A stretch of 64,000 nt of DNA, taken from positions 372,001 to 436,000 of the forward strand of contig NZ_AP022671.1 in NCBI RefSeq assembly GCF_011405515.1. The letters run 5' to 3'. Within the stretch, counting starts at the first letter, position 1. Each line of letters opens with the position of its first letter. Position numbers and translations under genes: made by a program. The stretch is from Nitrospira sp. KM1 (GTDB lineage Bacteria > Nitrospirota > Nitrospiria > Nitrospirales > Nitrospiraceae). The notes under the pieces were generated by a model. The model made no database searches, was not told the origin of the DNA, and saw only the letters and a list, made by a program, of their open reading frames with translations. Below are positions 10,501-17,431 of the stretch, one piece after another.

Positions 10501-10682
10501 GACGCGACGAACCGACCGTCCGGGGAAAAGGTGACGGCAAGGACCTCATTCGTGTGACCGCTAAGAAGGCGGGTTGCTTGTTCGAGAGCCAGAGCGGAAT
10601 AGGGAAAGAAACAGAAGATGAAAACCGATAATCCGATGCCACCGGTTCGGCACATGACGCGGATCAACAGTTCTCCGCTCAC
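7572..10682 (-). CDS. secreted WD40 / SH3 / caspase-like protein
   Basis: A 1036-residue protein. It begins at a GTG with GAGGGAG upstream and an N-terminal signal or anchor segment (GIGLSVFIFCFFPYSALA). Seven or eight WD40 repeats (about 37-325; GH...V..V.FSPDG....SG..D.+I+LW) form a propeller. A proline-rich linker leads to two beta-sandwich segments (about 355-590) similar to CARDB-like domains. A bacterial SH3 (about 595-650; VKIHSGAGSETSVIASG, WYRVHL.ETGWV) and an Ig-like segment follow. The caspase (peptidase C14) domain spans about 784-1020, with the catalytic pair His863 in YYAGHG and Cys921 in SDSCYSG. An EF-hand-like loop (DSDKDGIITVDEAY) lies near the C-terminus. The fold implies Arg- or Lys-specific proteolysis, but the substrate is unknown. 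It heads an operon with the YVTN and FecR genes. Confidence 0.93.
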   Translation of the reverse strand: MSGELLIRVMCRTGGIGLSVFIFCFFPYSALALEQATRLLSGHTNEVLAVTFSPDGRFVASAGTDQTIRLWETDTGRDLRVLRGHMGAVHALAFSPDSKQLASGGADTSIRIWDVTTGRELHAVTSSFGTVRSVTFSGDGKTIATGGNDGSFRLWDTATGRELKSVRGQFGVVFAIRFSPDGKAIATGSSDSQVHVWDVATGRQRQALTGHTGAIHGVAYHPNGQLLASAGADGTIRIWELESSQEHLTLSGHKGAVSALVFSSDGRTIISAGADGTVRVWDVPSGNERHMLGGHKGPVHAIALAPDDSLVASGGRDRAVRLQPPTPPSLTTRLAEKIQRRGDEIGAPPSPPPLPEADLAIRPMEVKAGHEVNLTLTLKNKGKGPLFRFQGRVKSDDPALDGHVFYLGKVEGGQSAEDVIAITIPRDRPDGTIPIRLEFEEYNGFVPDQMKALVVMKGLPRPRFAYTLQVIDDGRGGSVGNGDGRIQKGEAVDLLVTLKNVGTVPAQHASIDLSVPPSINLRLNKSLLDYGSLKADEAKQATANLFVGREIRDEQISVRLFVRERGSNVTLDETLKLAVDHRAIPQIIATNKLVVIESPSVKIHSGAGSETSVIASGAKGQELAVSGDLDEWYRVHLSPTETGWVAKADVRDMREAGKADMPVPAISGAPVKLFQNAPPLIALATPYDGMEVGSERINLAGAAASEKGISRIEIRLNGQLVTQRESRGIAVKPGSSDVQTNLEFAERLSLREGKNEIVVTAVDQENLSATRAVRVLRTSDRGKIWAVVIGISQYKAVQPLRYADKDALAFHEYLANHIGIPQEQTMLLLNDQATLMNLKRTLGTELRRKAGEKDTVIVYYAGHGAPEADASAGDDDGLEKYIVPFDADPRDLYTTGLPMREIETIFQRLMPERVIFISDSCYSGATAGRTFATASRRAMVSENFLARLSKGKGRIVLSASKASEVSEEREDLGHGVFTYYLLEGLRGKADSDKDGIITVDEAYGYVSKRVPEVTGQNQHPVKKGEVEGQLVLGQVR

Positions 10683-11079
10683 GGCACTCTCCCTCTAGCG
10701 GACCTCATTGTGCGGTGCAAAGAACATCGAGCTAATCCTCTAGTTCAGGTCGGCATGCTCGATTCGCACTGCGGCGTCGCTCCATCTGTCGGATCAACAC
10801 TCGAAAAGGTTCAAGACGGGCGAGGGGTGCTAGTGTAGGGATGGGATTAGCGAGAAGTCAATGATTCAAGGACCTTGGGGGATACAAACACCTAGCTAAA
10901 GAAACACGGCTCCGATAAAACGGGGCTCCTTCGAGCCCTTCCTATCAGGTAAGTTCGTCAAAATATCATATACATGCAGGGCTCCATGTCCGGCACTCAA
11001 AGATACAGCGGATCTTTGAATGCATACTGTTCAAGAAGTCTGTCGGTTAGATGATAGGAATAAGTGAGTCAACGCCGGG
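10683..11079. other. intergenic region
   Basis: About 400 bases upstream of the WD40-caspase gene and downstream of the YtxH gene. It holds a hairpin that may terminate the YtxH transcript (listed separately). It should also contain the promoter of the caspase operon, but I see no clear -35/-10 pair. Confidence 0.5.
10914..10938 (-). terminator. possible rho-independent terminator
   Basis: Read on the minus strand, GGGCTC-GAAG-GAGCCC forms a six-pair stem with a tight four-base loop and is followed by CGTTTTATC. It lies about 140 bases beyond the stop of the YtxH gene. The U-run is short, so it is a modest candidate. Confidence 0.4.
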
Positions 11080-11388
11080 TCAGGTATCGACTTTTTTTCG
11101 TTTCCTCTTTTGCTTCCGCGACGCCCGTCCGGCCTCGAACGCTTCGCGCAACACTGATTCCTTGGCCTCTGCCAAGTCTTTTCCTTCGTCGACGAGATCT
11201 TCGAATACCTCGCCGGCACGGCCGGCTAACTCACGAAGCCCATCACCCGCACGGCGTGCATAGCGACGCAGACTTTTTCGCGATCGCCATCCCGACTGGG
11301 GGGCGAGCAGAAGAGCTCCAGTCGCTCCGAGTGCGATACCGCTGAATAGCAGCATGAGCATTGACGCGGCCGACCGATTGTCACTCAT
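11080..11388 (-). CDS. YtxH-domain protein
   Basis: A 102-residue protein. A single N-terminal membrane segment (MLMLLFSGIALGATGALLLAP) ends in the LLAPQSG..+R+ signature of YtxH-like general-stress proteins. An amphipathic charged helix and a lysine-rich tail (RKQKRKRKKVDT) follow. A strong AAGGAGG lies nine bases before the chosen ATG; an ATG six bases earlier is only three bases from it. Probably anchored in the inner membrane. Its helical part is typical of the family; biochemical role unknown. Confidence 0.85.
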   Translation of the reverse strand: MSDNRSAASMLMLLFSGIALGATGALLLAPQSGWRSRKSLRRYARRAGDGLRELAGRAGEVFEDLVDEGKDLAEAKESVLREAFEAGRASRKQKRKRKKVDT

Positions 11389-11435
11389 TGTCATGAACCT
11401 CCTTGAATGGTTCGTCTACGCGTGAATCCACCTTT

Positions 11436-12344
11436 TCAGGGACACCTATTCGGGTCTAGGAGGCTGCGGAAAAACCCCGTGGGTACGCCGGAATTGCACT
11501 GGCCGAGACGTCTGGGATAACAGGCGTACGCATGCAGGATGCTCAAAAAGGCCGTCCAGCAAGGCCGCAGCGAGGTCCGCGGCGCGAAGAATAATGAGCG
11601 CCACGTTTGCGGACGGGCGCGAGTCGGTGAGCGCCCAGTGTCTTCGAGGCGAGGCGTAATCTTTCTCACCCGCCCGCCCACCGACTGTGGGAACAGTCGT
11701 TTTCCCGGGCCGTACGTTGAGCCTCTGAGGTTCACGCCGTGCCGAATAAGGCACGGCACGCCTGTGAACGCCGCCGAGATGGTGAGGCGGCAGTGTCCCG
11801 TGAGAACGCCGCTGGCGGACTTTTTCAGCATCCTGCTAGAAGACGGACCGATAGCATGCAAGCTTGTGACAAGGCCCGCAGCGTCCACTTCGGCATTGAC
11901 TCGATCCCCCTGTTTGAACGTGCAAAACCCGATCTGGACATCTGCCGCCTCCGGTTCAGTCTTCACGTATTGTTCGTATTCTGGCCGGGTACCTTGCGGT
12001 CTCAGCGAAGAGCCTTCAGCGGAACCGCAATTTGGTCGGGTCCTGTCACTGACCAAGACATGGATATGTTCGCCATCTCCAGCCTTGCGAATAGTCAGTT
12101 TGTTTCCGTCAATCCTATGGATGTCGCCGTTGAGGATGACAGGCGATCCTTCAACCATGGACGGTTTTGGATACTGTTTTAGTTTCTCGTCAAATTCGCC
12201 GGCGTTGAGGAGATCCGGGAGGAGGAAAAGAAGTTGAAATAGAGTAACCAAAACAACCGGATGATATGTTTCGATAGAACAGTGAGAAGGCCGTTCTATT
12301 TTACGCCTTCGATTCAACCGTCTGACTTCATTCCATCTCATCAT
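11436..12344 (-). CDS. exported protein with repeat-derived C-terminus
   Basis: The first ~168 residues look like a genuine exported protein. There is a membrane or signal segment (VVLVTLFQLLFLLPDLLNAG), then GSPVILNGDIHRIDGNKLTI and a region with two cysteines and QGDRVNAEVDAAGLVTSLHAIG. That last part resembles small periplasmic proteins that end soon after a G..V..EVDA.G.V...+ strand. The remaining ~134 residues (from SSSRMLKKSASG) are read from the interspersed repeat at 11456-11839 and have unnatural composition. The repeat therefore replaced the native stop and the protein is chimeric. It starts seven bases after the DUF2630 stop, so it is probably translated in the same operon. No good SD is visible. 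Confidence 0.6.
   Translation of the reverse strand: MMRWNEVRRLNRRRKIERPSHCSIETYHPVVLVTLFQLLFLLPDLLNAGEFDEKLKQYPKPSMVEGSPVILNGDIHRIDGNKLTIRKAGDGEHIHVLVSDRTRPNCGSAEGSSLRPQGTRPEYEQYVKTEPEAADVQIGFCTFKQGDRVNAEVDAAGLVTSLHAIGPSSSRMLKKSASGVLTGHCRLTISAAFTGVPCLIRHGVNLRGSTYGPGKRLFPQSVGGRVRKITPRLEDTGRSPTRARPQTWRSLFFAPRTSLRPCWTAFLSILHAYACYPRRLGQCNSGVPTGFFRSLLDPNRCP
11456..11839. repeat. 384-bp interspersed repeat, MITE-like
   Basis: The two ends are imperfect inverted repeats. The left end reads CTAGGAGGCTGCGGAAAAAC; the reverse complement of the right end reads CTAGCAGGATGCTGAAAAAG. A second, closer copy of the right-end motif (GCAGGATGCTCAAAAAGGCC) lies inverted at 11534, so an inner unit of about 300 bp is also bounded by inverted repeats. 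Inside is a strong nested foldback: GTTCAC, GCCGTGCC, six-base loop, GGCACGGC, six bases, GTGAAC (11730-11769). No transposase is encoded. I recall similar sequence in many Nitrospira genomes, which suggests a non-autonomous element; that is memory, not a search. Confidence 0.65.
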
Positions 12345-12351
12345 CTATCAT

Positions 12352-12597
12352 TCATTGTACGTATTTCGCGACGATCTCTGGAGGGCGGACCTCCGCTTTG
12401 TCCGGATCCTGCCCAGTTTCACGGAGGGCACGCCTTTGACGGAGCCAATCCCAATATTGATCGCGCTCCACCTTGATGTCTTTCAGTCTCAGCTCCTCTT
12501 CTTGCGTGATGACCGCTGCAAAGCGGAGTTGCTGCTCTTGTTCAACGAGCTCTTGGATATGGTTGAGCAATGAACTATCGGTTGTAGGAAGTGACAT
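12352..12597 (-). CDS. DUF2630 family protein
   Basis: An 81-residue soluble helical protein. It opens with LLNHIQELVEQEQQLR and continues RLKDIKVERDQYWDWLRQRRALRETGQDPD.AEVRP...V.KYVQ, the full-length signature of DUF2630. The ATG has GGAGGT nine bases upstream; the open frame extends 32 codons further with no binding site. The downstream gene begins seven bases after its stop. Function unknown. Confidence 0.92.
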   Translation of the reverse strand: MSLPTTDSSLLNHIQELVEQEQQLRFAAVITQEEELRLKDIKVERDQYWDWLRQRRALRETGQDPDKAEVRPPEIVAKYVQ

Positions 12598-13053
12598 GGG
12601 GGGAAACCTCCGTCGTGAGTTCCAATGAACCGGCCGTACAATTTCCTGCAGAATGTTTTCGCTTTGAGCAAAACCGGTACCCAGTTCATCCATGTCTAAA
12701 CGGCTGAAACAATGTGCTTATTTAATAGATACCGTTCAATCCATTGGGGACAGTTCGTCTGCACGAGACACTCTGTCTCAGACAAGCCGTCAATCTCACC
12801 TAGATCATCAGGCAATCTACCTGTCAATCCGCAACTGGCAGGGAACCCGTGCCGGTCACACGGCTTGACCATGGGGACCGAAATAGCGAAAAAGTGGATT
12901 TCTAATTAGACTTAGAAGAGCAGATACTGGGGGGCTAAGAGGAGACGGCTACTGATCTATTCTAAATCTCACCAGGACTATGAGGCTGCCCAGGTTGCGC
13001 GAAAGCACGAAATGGGTCAAAACCCTGGATGACTATTCGCTGGCAAGGTCGAT
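12598..13053. other. intergenic, no gene seen
   Basis: About 456 bases between the DUF2630 gene and the small membrane protein. It contains short AT-rich stretches near the DUF2630 start that could hold its promoter, but no convincing hexamer pair, hairpin or open frame with a binding site. Confidence 0.45.
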
Positions 13054-13278
13054 CTATATTGATTGACCTGAAGCATGCCATCTCCTCCACAGATGATAGG
13101 GCCACCATTGCAGCACGACCCATTTATAGATGTCGCGAGGCGCTTTTTCTATCGAGGCAAATAACCGCACGTCATACGAAACTTCTGTCAGCCAAGCAGT
13201 CACGCAGGCTCCTAGAACGCCATTGACCGCAAAACCCAATGCCAACCAACCAAGAAATTCACTCATAATCTCGATCAT
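13054..13278 (-). CDS. small membrane protein coupled to alpha-CTD-like gene
   Basis: A 74-residue protein. Its ATG overlaps the stop of the upstream gene in an ATGA arrangement, which indicates translational coupling. A second ATG four codons in is also possible. One transmembrane helix (FLGWLALGFAVNGVLGACVTAWL) is followed by a short cytoplasmic or periplasmic tail rich in tryptophan and arginine (WVVLQWWPYHLWRRW). No known family recognised. Confidence 0.6.
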   Translation of the reverse strand: MIEIMSEFLGWLALGFAVNGVLGACVTAWLTEVSYDVRLFASIEKAPRDIYKWVVLQWWPYHLWRRWHASGQSI

Positions 13279-13670
13279 TGATTGTGAGATTGAGACGGTT
13301 CGATGACGGTATAGCCATGGCCTCGCAGGTAATGAATGCATTGCTTGAGATACACCGCATTAACCGGCTTGAATCGTCGTGCAGGATATTTGCCATCGCA
13401 CCTCACACCAAAATAGCGGCAGAGCTCCCGGTAGGTTTTCGTGCCGATGTTAGAGAGGTAACAGATCTCGCCCGACTGAACCAACTCGTACACCCTCGTC
13501 GACTGGCCGAGTAGGCCCGCTCTCGACAGAGCATTTCTGGCCCGCGGTGTCAGTTTATGAGGGTCGATATTCACAATATCGTAGCTTGAGTCCAGGCACT
13601 CAAGAAGTCCAGTCCAATGGGACCTAGCAGGATGGTCGATTTTGGCCCTGCTGTTCCGACCTTCCGTCAC
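13275..13670 (-). CDS. RNA polymerase alpha-CTD-like protein
   Basis: A 131-residue protein starting at a GTG; the start is uncertain because no clear binding site is seen. Residues about 40-90 read LTPRARNALSRAGL...VYELVQSGEICYLSNIGTKTYREL. This matches the helix-hairpin-helix fold of the RpoA C-terminal domain (L..RA.N.L..AGI.TV.EL......L..I.N.G.KS..E). No alpha N-terminal domain is present, so this is a free-standing version that could bind DNA or a sigma or activator surface. The tail (YLKQCIHYLRGHGYTVIEP) forms another small helix-strand unit. It is followed at once, with overlap, by a small membrane protein. Confidence 0.65.
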   Translation of the reverse strand: MTEGRNSRAKIDHPARSHWTGLLECLDSSYDIVNIDPHKLTPRARNALSRAGLLGQSTRVYELVQSGEICYLSNIGTKTYRELCRYFGVRCDGKYPARRFKPVNAVYLKQCIHYLRGHGYTVIEPSQSHNQ

Positions 13671-13946
13671 TCAAGCATTCACAGCTACCGACACATCAGC
13701 CGTTAGAGAACGCCTCGACCCGGTCCGTCTAAGATGGGTCGTTCAAGGGAACGGACTAATGAATGTCAGAGGCCGAATCCTGTGATTGGTCTCTCGATCC
13801 GACCGGTGTAAGGAGAAACTCAAGCGCCGTCCTTAGCAAGCCTGGCCAGAATCTGTTTCAGCTCTTGTTGCTCTCCTGCGGATAGATCGGCGGTCTAAGC
13901 ACGTTCGCAGGAGCGGACATGTTCCCGCGCCATTTACCAGCGGGCG

Positions 13947-14156
13947 TTATGAAAACCGAGGAAGGTGTCTGATGCCGCGTTTCTGCTTCCACCCGTTGAT
14001 GAATATCTGCAACGCCGACATGGTCAATGCGATTGATCGCAATTCGGAATCTGTCAGCGCTCCTCCGTCCATCAGATATTTTTCCAGGGGAACACTTGCG
14101 GAGACGAATTGAGAGACGAGACGCTTCGCGTTTCGACCATCGTCCTTTCGCGCCAT
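13947..14156 (-). CDS. DGG-LTD microprotein A
   Basis: A 69-residue protein, ATG preceded by GGAGGT. Its core LVSQFVSASVPLEKYLMDGG.LTDSEL....L....L...I..WKQK closely parallels the 61-residue protein at 25663-25848. The family is therefore conserved within this window: F......LE..L.DGG.LTD then a helix ending WK+K. Soluble and helical, with a basic tail. No function known. Confidence 0.65.
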   Translation of the reverse strand: MARKDDGRNAKRLVSQFVSASVPLEKYLMDGGALTDSELRSIALTMSALQIFINGWKQKRGIRHLPRFS

Positions 14157-14399
14157 GTGACCTCCGGTCCTAAGAGTACTGTACACCTGCCATCCGGCTC
14201 AGACAGCTAGAATCTCCACACATACGATGGTTTTTTGCACCTTGTCACGCGCAACCCGGAAGGTCGGGCGGTTGAAAAAGATATGGCAGTTTGACCCTAG
14301 GACAGATGCGTGTTCTTGATCCGTTCGGCCCTTGTGGTCCAGCGGACACCCATCTAATATCCCGACCGTTTTCAGACTGAAAATATCTTAGGGGACACC

Positions 14400-14603
14400 A
14401 TGAACTATGACTTGATGAAGGATCTGGTCGGGATGGGCGCCAACCTCACCATGAATACCACGGTGAACTACGATCAATTGATGGACCTGCTGGCAATTGC
14501 CAAAGTATCGGGTTCCCACATCACAATCGGGTTCGCGGTCTCCTATGACCATCTTCGGGAACTCGCAACTATCGGAGGAAATCAAATCACATTTGTATTG
14601 TGA
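14400..14603 (+). CDS. triple helix-strand repeat microprotein A
   Basis: A 67-residue protein built almost entirely of three repeats of ~22 residues: NYDLMKDLVGMGANLTMNTT, NYDQLMDLLAIAK..GSHITIGFA, SYDHLRELATIGGNQITFVL. Each has a short helix (YD.L..L) followed by a strand (.ITI or .ITF). The weak binding site AGGGGA precedes the ATG. The 74-residue protein at 30767-30991 has the same architecture. Stand-alone here. Confidence 0.6.
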   Translation: MNYDLMKDLVGMGANLTMNTTVNYDQLMDLLAIAKVSGSHITIGFAVSYDHLRELATIGGNQITFVL

Positions 14604-14974
14604 CCGCCTTTCTCCTGTTCGTTCTCAGTTCACTCCGTCAGCGCGTTTCAATTGCCACCTTCCTCCTTTTACAATGGCCCAGTGAAGAGAAGCGGGCGTC
14701 TTTCTGTCAGATCATCGTCGGCAACATCCTTATCAAGAAGAGGTGCCTCGTTCCGTAAAGTCCGGCCCACCGGCACCTTCGTCAAGAACCGACTTCTCCA
14801 CTCATACTACGTTCACAAGCAAAAGTTTTGGATCTGTTTTGGATCCGATCAACTTGTGTTTTGATACAGTCAGAACCCGGTTCGTCCCCTTCATATAACC
14901 CTAAGTACAAATCCATATCTAACATTTTCGTCCATAAGCAGCTATCCTAGAGTCATTTATACCTGGGGGTGCCT
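14604..14974. other. intergenic, no gene seen
   Basis: About 370 bases between two small plus-strand genes. The part next to the downstream gene is AT-rich and may hold its promoter. No terminator-like hairpin or open frame with a binding site is seen. Confidence 0.45.
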
Positions 14975-15370
14975 ATGGCCGAAATTCTTATCGTCATGAT
15001 CCCGGTCGCTCTCGTACTCATTGGAATCGCCGTCACCATCCATCCAGACAACGGTGCAAGAAACAAGATCCCCATCATCATGGTGCTTTCTGCTCTTGGC
15101 GCATTGGGAATTTGGCTCAACTACGTGGAACTGATAACCATCAAAGAAGAACGCACGAACCTGAGCATCGCCATCGATGACCTCCGAACAGTCAATGCCG
15201 GCCTCCGCGCAACCAATGCCGACCTGAAACAGCAGGCTGAAAACGTTGTCCGTGAAAAACATTCTACAGATCAGGTAACGGGCGAACACAAACCGCTCGT
15301 AGCGCCGCGAAAGGCTGATCAAGAGAAACGCAGCACTGAGACACCCCAAGGCCGTGTGACCGGTCTATGA
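14975..15370 (+). CDS. two-helix membrane protein with coiled-coil tail
   Basis: About 131 residues from the ATG (a GTG six bases upstream is the alternative). Two transmembrane segments (ILIVMIPVALVLIGIAVTI and IIMVLSALGALGIWLNYVEL) are followed by a predicted coiled coil (IKEERTNLSIAIDDLRTVNAGLRATNADLKQQ) and a charged, probably disordered tail. The binding site is a weak GGGGG. Function unknown. Confidence 0.65.
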   Translation: MAEILIVMIPVALVLIGIAVTIHPDNGARNKIPIIMVLSALGALGIWLNYVELITIKEERTNLSIAIDDLRTVNAGLRATNADLKQQAENVVREKHSTDQVTGEHKPLVAPRKADQEKRSTETPQGRVTGL

Positions 15371-16002
15371 CCTTGTAATCTCCGCCGTTATGTTTGCGGT
15401 TTGGAAACGGAATCGGCTCTCCTGTCACGAATACATGATTATTTAAAGGCATACTTTGACCGCCGTTTGCACTACGTCCCCACTCTACAGCGGATGAAGG
15501 CAGTGCACACCCACAATAGAACGGCGCGGTGGCTTGAACTTCATGCCCGGCGATCTTATCGTTGAGGCAGGTATAGATATCGAGGAGAAACCGGACGGGG
15601 TTTCATGTGGGTCAGTCTTTTTAAAGTGCTTTGCATCGCCACACTGATGTCAATGTTCAAGCGCCTGCTGCTACGAAAACGTTCCTCGCGACCATACCGA
15701 AGTCCCGAGGACAGAAGAATACGCCGTTCCTACCGGCCTCCCTCATAAACCTGCGGCGCTTTCCGGCGGTCTCGGAGCGCAGACCCCACACCGAATCATC
15801 GACGGCATCCTGTTCTGCCGCTCAGGGAATCATCATTCGCATCCTCACGGGTTGGGGATCAGTCAGGAATTCGCGTACGCTACGGCGGTGATCAGGCGTG
15901 TCGAAACCTCGTAGAAGAAGCTGACCCGGAGAACCATCTTAGAATGGCCGCCGCAGCGGTCGGTGCGCGAGAGCCGTCTAGGCACAAGCGGAAGGAGCGA
16001 TG
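15371..16002. other. intergenic, no supported gene
   Basis: About 630 bases. Short frames exist, including a plus-strand 47-codon frame from 15608 and an 86-codon frame from 15631, but neither has a binding site or protein-like composition. No hairpin terminator is evident. Confidence 0.45.
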
Positions 16003-16179
16003 TTACGAAGCACGATCGCGTGTCAGATCGATCGATACCTCGTGTCCGGATTCACGAGGATTGAGATTGCCTTCTTCTTCCCCGGTCATTTCGTGCGCCT
16101 TGGCAAGACGGTCGAGAAACCAGCCAAGAACGAGCGCATAGATCAGAACGAGGAAACCGATGATGAAGTATGTCAGCAT
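16003..16179 (-). CDS. small single-pass membrane protein
   Basis: A 58-residue frame. Its ATG comes directly after an in-frame TGA, so the start is fixed. One N-terminal transmembrane helix (MLTYFIIGFLVLIYALVLGWFL) is followed by a charged cytoplasmic tail (DRLAKAHEMTGEEEGNLNP). The composition is strongly protein-like, but the binding site is poor. It could be a small subunit or regulatory peptide; no family assigned. Confidence 0.45.
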   Translation of the reverse strand: MLTYFIIGFLVLIYALVLGWFLDRLAKAHEMTGEEEGNLNPRESGHEVSIDLTRDRAS

Positions 16180-16457
16180 GGATCATGCGCGCGGATTGTT
16201 TTCTCCCGAGTCTCTATCGTTACGGACAATAGATGTCCCGTCAACGAAAGGAGCATTTTTTATGGCCGGCATTCGGCCCTATTGCAGCAAGGTAAAAGAG
16301 CGTGAGGGATACCTTGGGTTGGGCCCTCAGCAGTGAGATTAAGAAGGCGCTACAGCGGACTGTTGTGGTCGAGGGGGGGCAATCCGGCAAGGTGATGTGA
16401 AGTGTCAGCCTCACCGGTGCCCGTTGAACCTCGCGGTCGATGGCTGGATCGTTTCGA

Positions 16458-16961
16458 TCAGAAGGATCGAAAACCGTACGCCGCGTTTTTTACCGGCTCT
16501 GATCGAGTGCCTTTGGAGGCTTCGAGCCGGCGGGCGATGACTCCATCCAGAGCCCACTTCCCTCCGCCGGCGATGACCAATGCCGCACTCATGGCAATGA
16601 CGAGAACATGAAACTCAAACCCTTCTCCTTGCTGCTGTCCGAACCAATTCATATAGAATCCGTGCGGCCAATGCACGGTGGCGATGGCGCCAAGCATGAT
16701 GAGGATATAACTCCCTGCAGTGAATCTCGTCAGCAGTCCGGCGGCCAACGCGAGACTTCCGATGGACTCTCCGACGATGACGAGAAAGGCCACCAGCCAT
16801 GGCAGTCCCATTTTCTGGGTCATGGCCGCCATCGTTCCCTCGAATCCAAATCCCCCGAACCAACCCAATAACTTTTGCGCACCATGTGCAAAGATCACGC
16901 TGGCAAGTCCGAGCCGAAGAATGATGCCCGCCCACGAATCATCTGTCTTGAAGAATGACAT
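16458..16961 (-). CDS. DoxX family membrane protein
   Basis: A 167-residue four-helix membrane protein. The opening WAGIILRLGLASVIFAHGAQKLLGWFGG is the DoxX signature (R...G.....HG..K). Later come FLVIVGESIGSLALAAGLLTRF and FEFHVLVIAMSAALVIAGGGKWALD. AGGAGGG lies before the ATG. DoxX-like proteins are linked to redox stress and thiol metabolism; here no partner enzyme is adjacent. It follows a 48-residue membrane microprotein by 12 bases and is probably co-transcribed with it. Confidence 0.92.
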   Translation of the reverse strand: MSFFKTDDSWAGIILRLGLASVIFAHGAQKLLGWFGGFGFEGTMAAMTQKMGLPWLVAFLVIVGESIGSLALAAGLLTRFTAGSYILIMLGAIATVHWPHGFYMNWFGQQQGEGFEFHVLVIAMSAALVIAGGGKWALDGVIARRLEASKGTRSEPVKNAAYGFRSF

Positions 16962-16973
16962 GTTTCCCTCCTA

Positions 16974-17120
16974 TTAGATGTATGGTTGATGGTTGATTGT
17001 CGAGAACCGTCGGCTGCTGGTAACGACTCTCATCAGTTGTTTGATCAGGAACCCTGTCACGATCAGAGGGACGGGTATGAGTAGCCCATACCCTGGAGCC
17101 CAAAGAATCATGTCGTTCAT
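16974..17120 (-). CDS. 48-residue membrane microprotein
   Basis: Starts at the ATG with GAGGTG six bases upstream; the longer frame to 17204 has no binding site. One transmembrane helix (YGLLIPVPLIVTGFLIKQLM) with a short basic tail. It lies 12 bases upstream of doxX on the same strand. Function unknown; it could be a small partner of DoxX. Confidence 0.5.
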   Translation of the reverse strand: MNDMILWAPGYGLLIPVPLIVTGFLIKQLMRVVTSSRRFSTINHQPYI

Positions 17121-17431
17121 GGCGTCACCTCTTGTTGAATCAGTGCCAATGCTACGACACTCAGTGGCAAGGGACGTTCCACTTGGACCATGACGGGATC
17201 GCAATGCTAACGCATTGAATTTGCGTGGAGTAATCTCTTCTGTCCCAACTCCATCGGGCGCGGACTTGTCGCGTGCCGAAGATCCAGAGACGAGGGATCG
17301 TCAGGTGACGAAGGAAGTTCGTCACCGAGGCGGTAAGACGGCCATGCGCAAATGAGTTGTGAAAGACGAAGGGAATGTGGGGATTCTGACGAAAAGCGGT
17401 GACGATGCTTCGTCATCTGACGAGCCTCACG
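17121..17431. other. intergenic upstream of doxX operon
   Basis: About 310 bases between the sigma-54 activator gene and the microprotein-doxX pair, all on the minus strand. It holds a cluster of TGACGA motifs described separately. A TTGGCAC sequence at 17143-17149 resembles a sigma-54 -24 element, but its -12 element does not match. Confidence 0.5.
17304..17415. promoter_or_regulatory. paired TGACGA inverted repeats
   Basis: Two dyads: GGTGACGAA-GGAAG-TTCGTCACC at 17304-17326 (nine-base perfect arms) and TGACGA-TGCT-TCGTCA at 17400-17415. Single TGACGA copies lie at 17388 and 17418. They sit about 180-300 bases upstream of the microprotein-doxX start and just past the 3' end of the sigma-54 activator gene. 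That is the usual distance for an enhancer-binding site. No U-run follows, so a terminator is unlikely. Confidence 0.35.

Noticed and set aside
9700-10640. Repeated DNA within the caspase gene
   Set aside because: It is only the WD40 repeats of the coding sequence, not a DNA repeat.
15608-15751. 47-codon frame with an Arg-rich C-terminus
   Set aside because: No SD beyond a GGGG and unnatural composition.
17143-17149. TTGGCAC as a sigma-54 -24 element for the doxX operon
   Set aside because: The -12 position reads AC instead of GC, and transcription would begin almost at the start codon.
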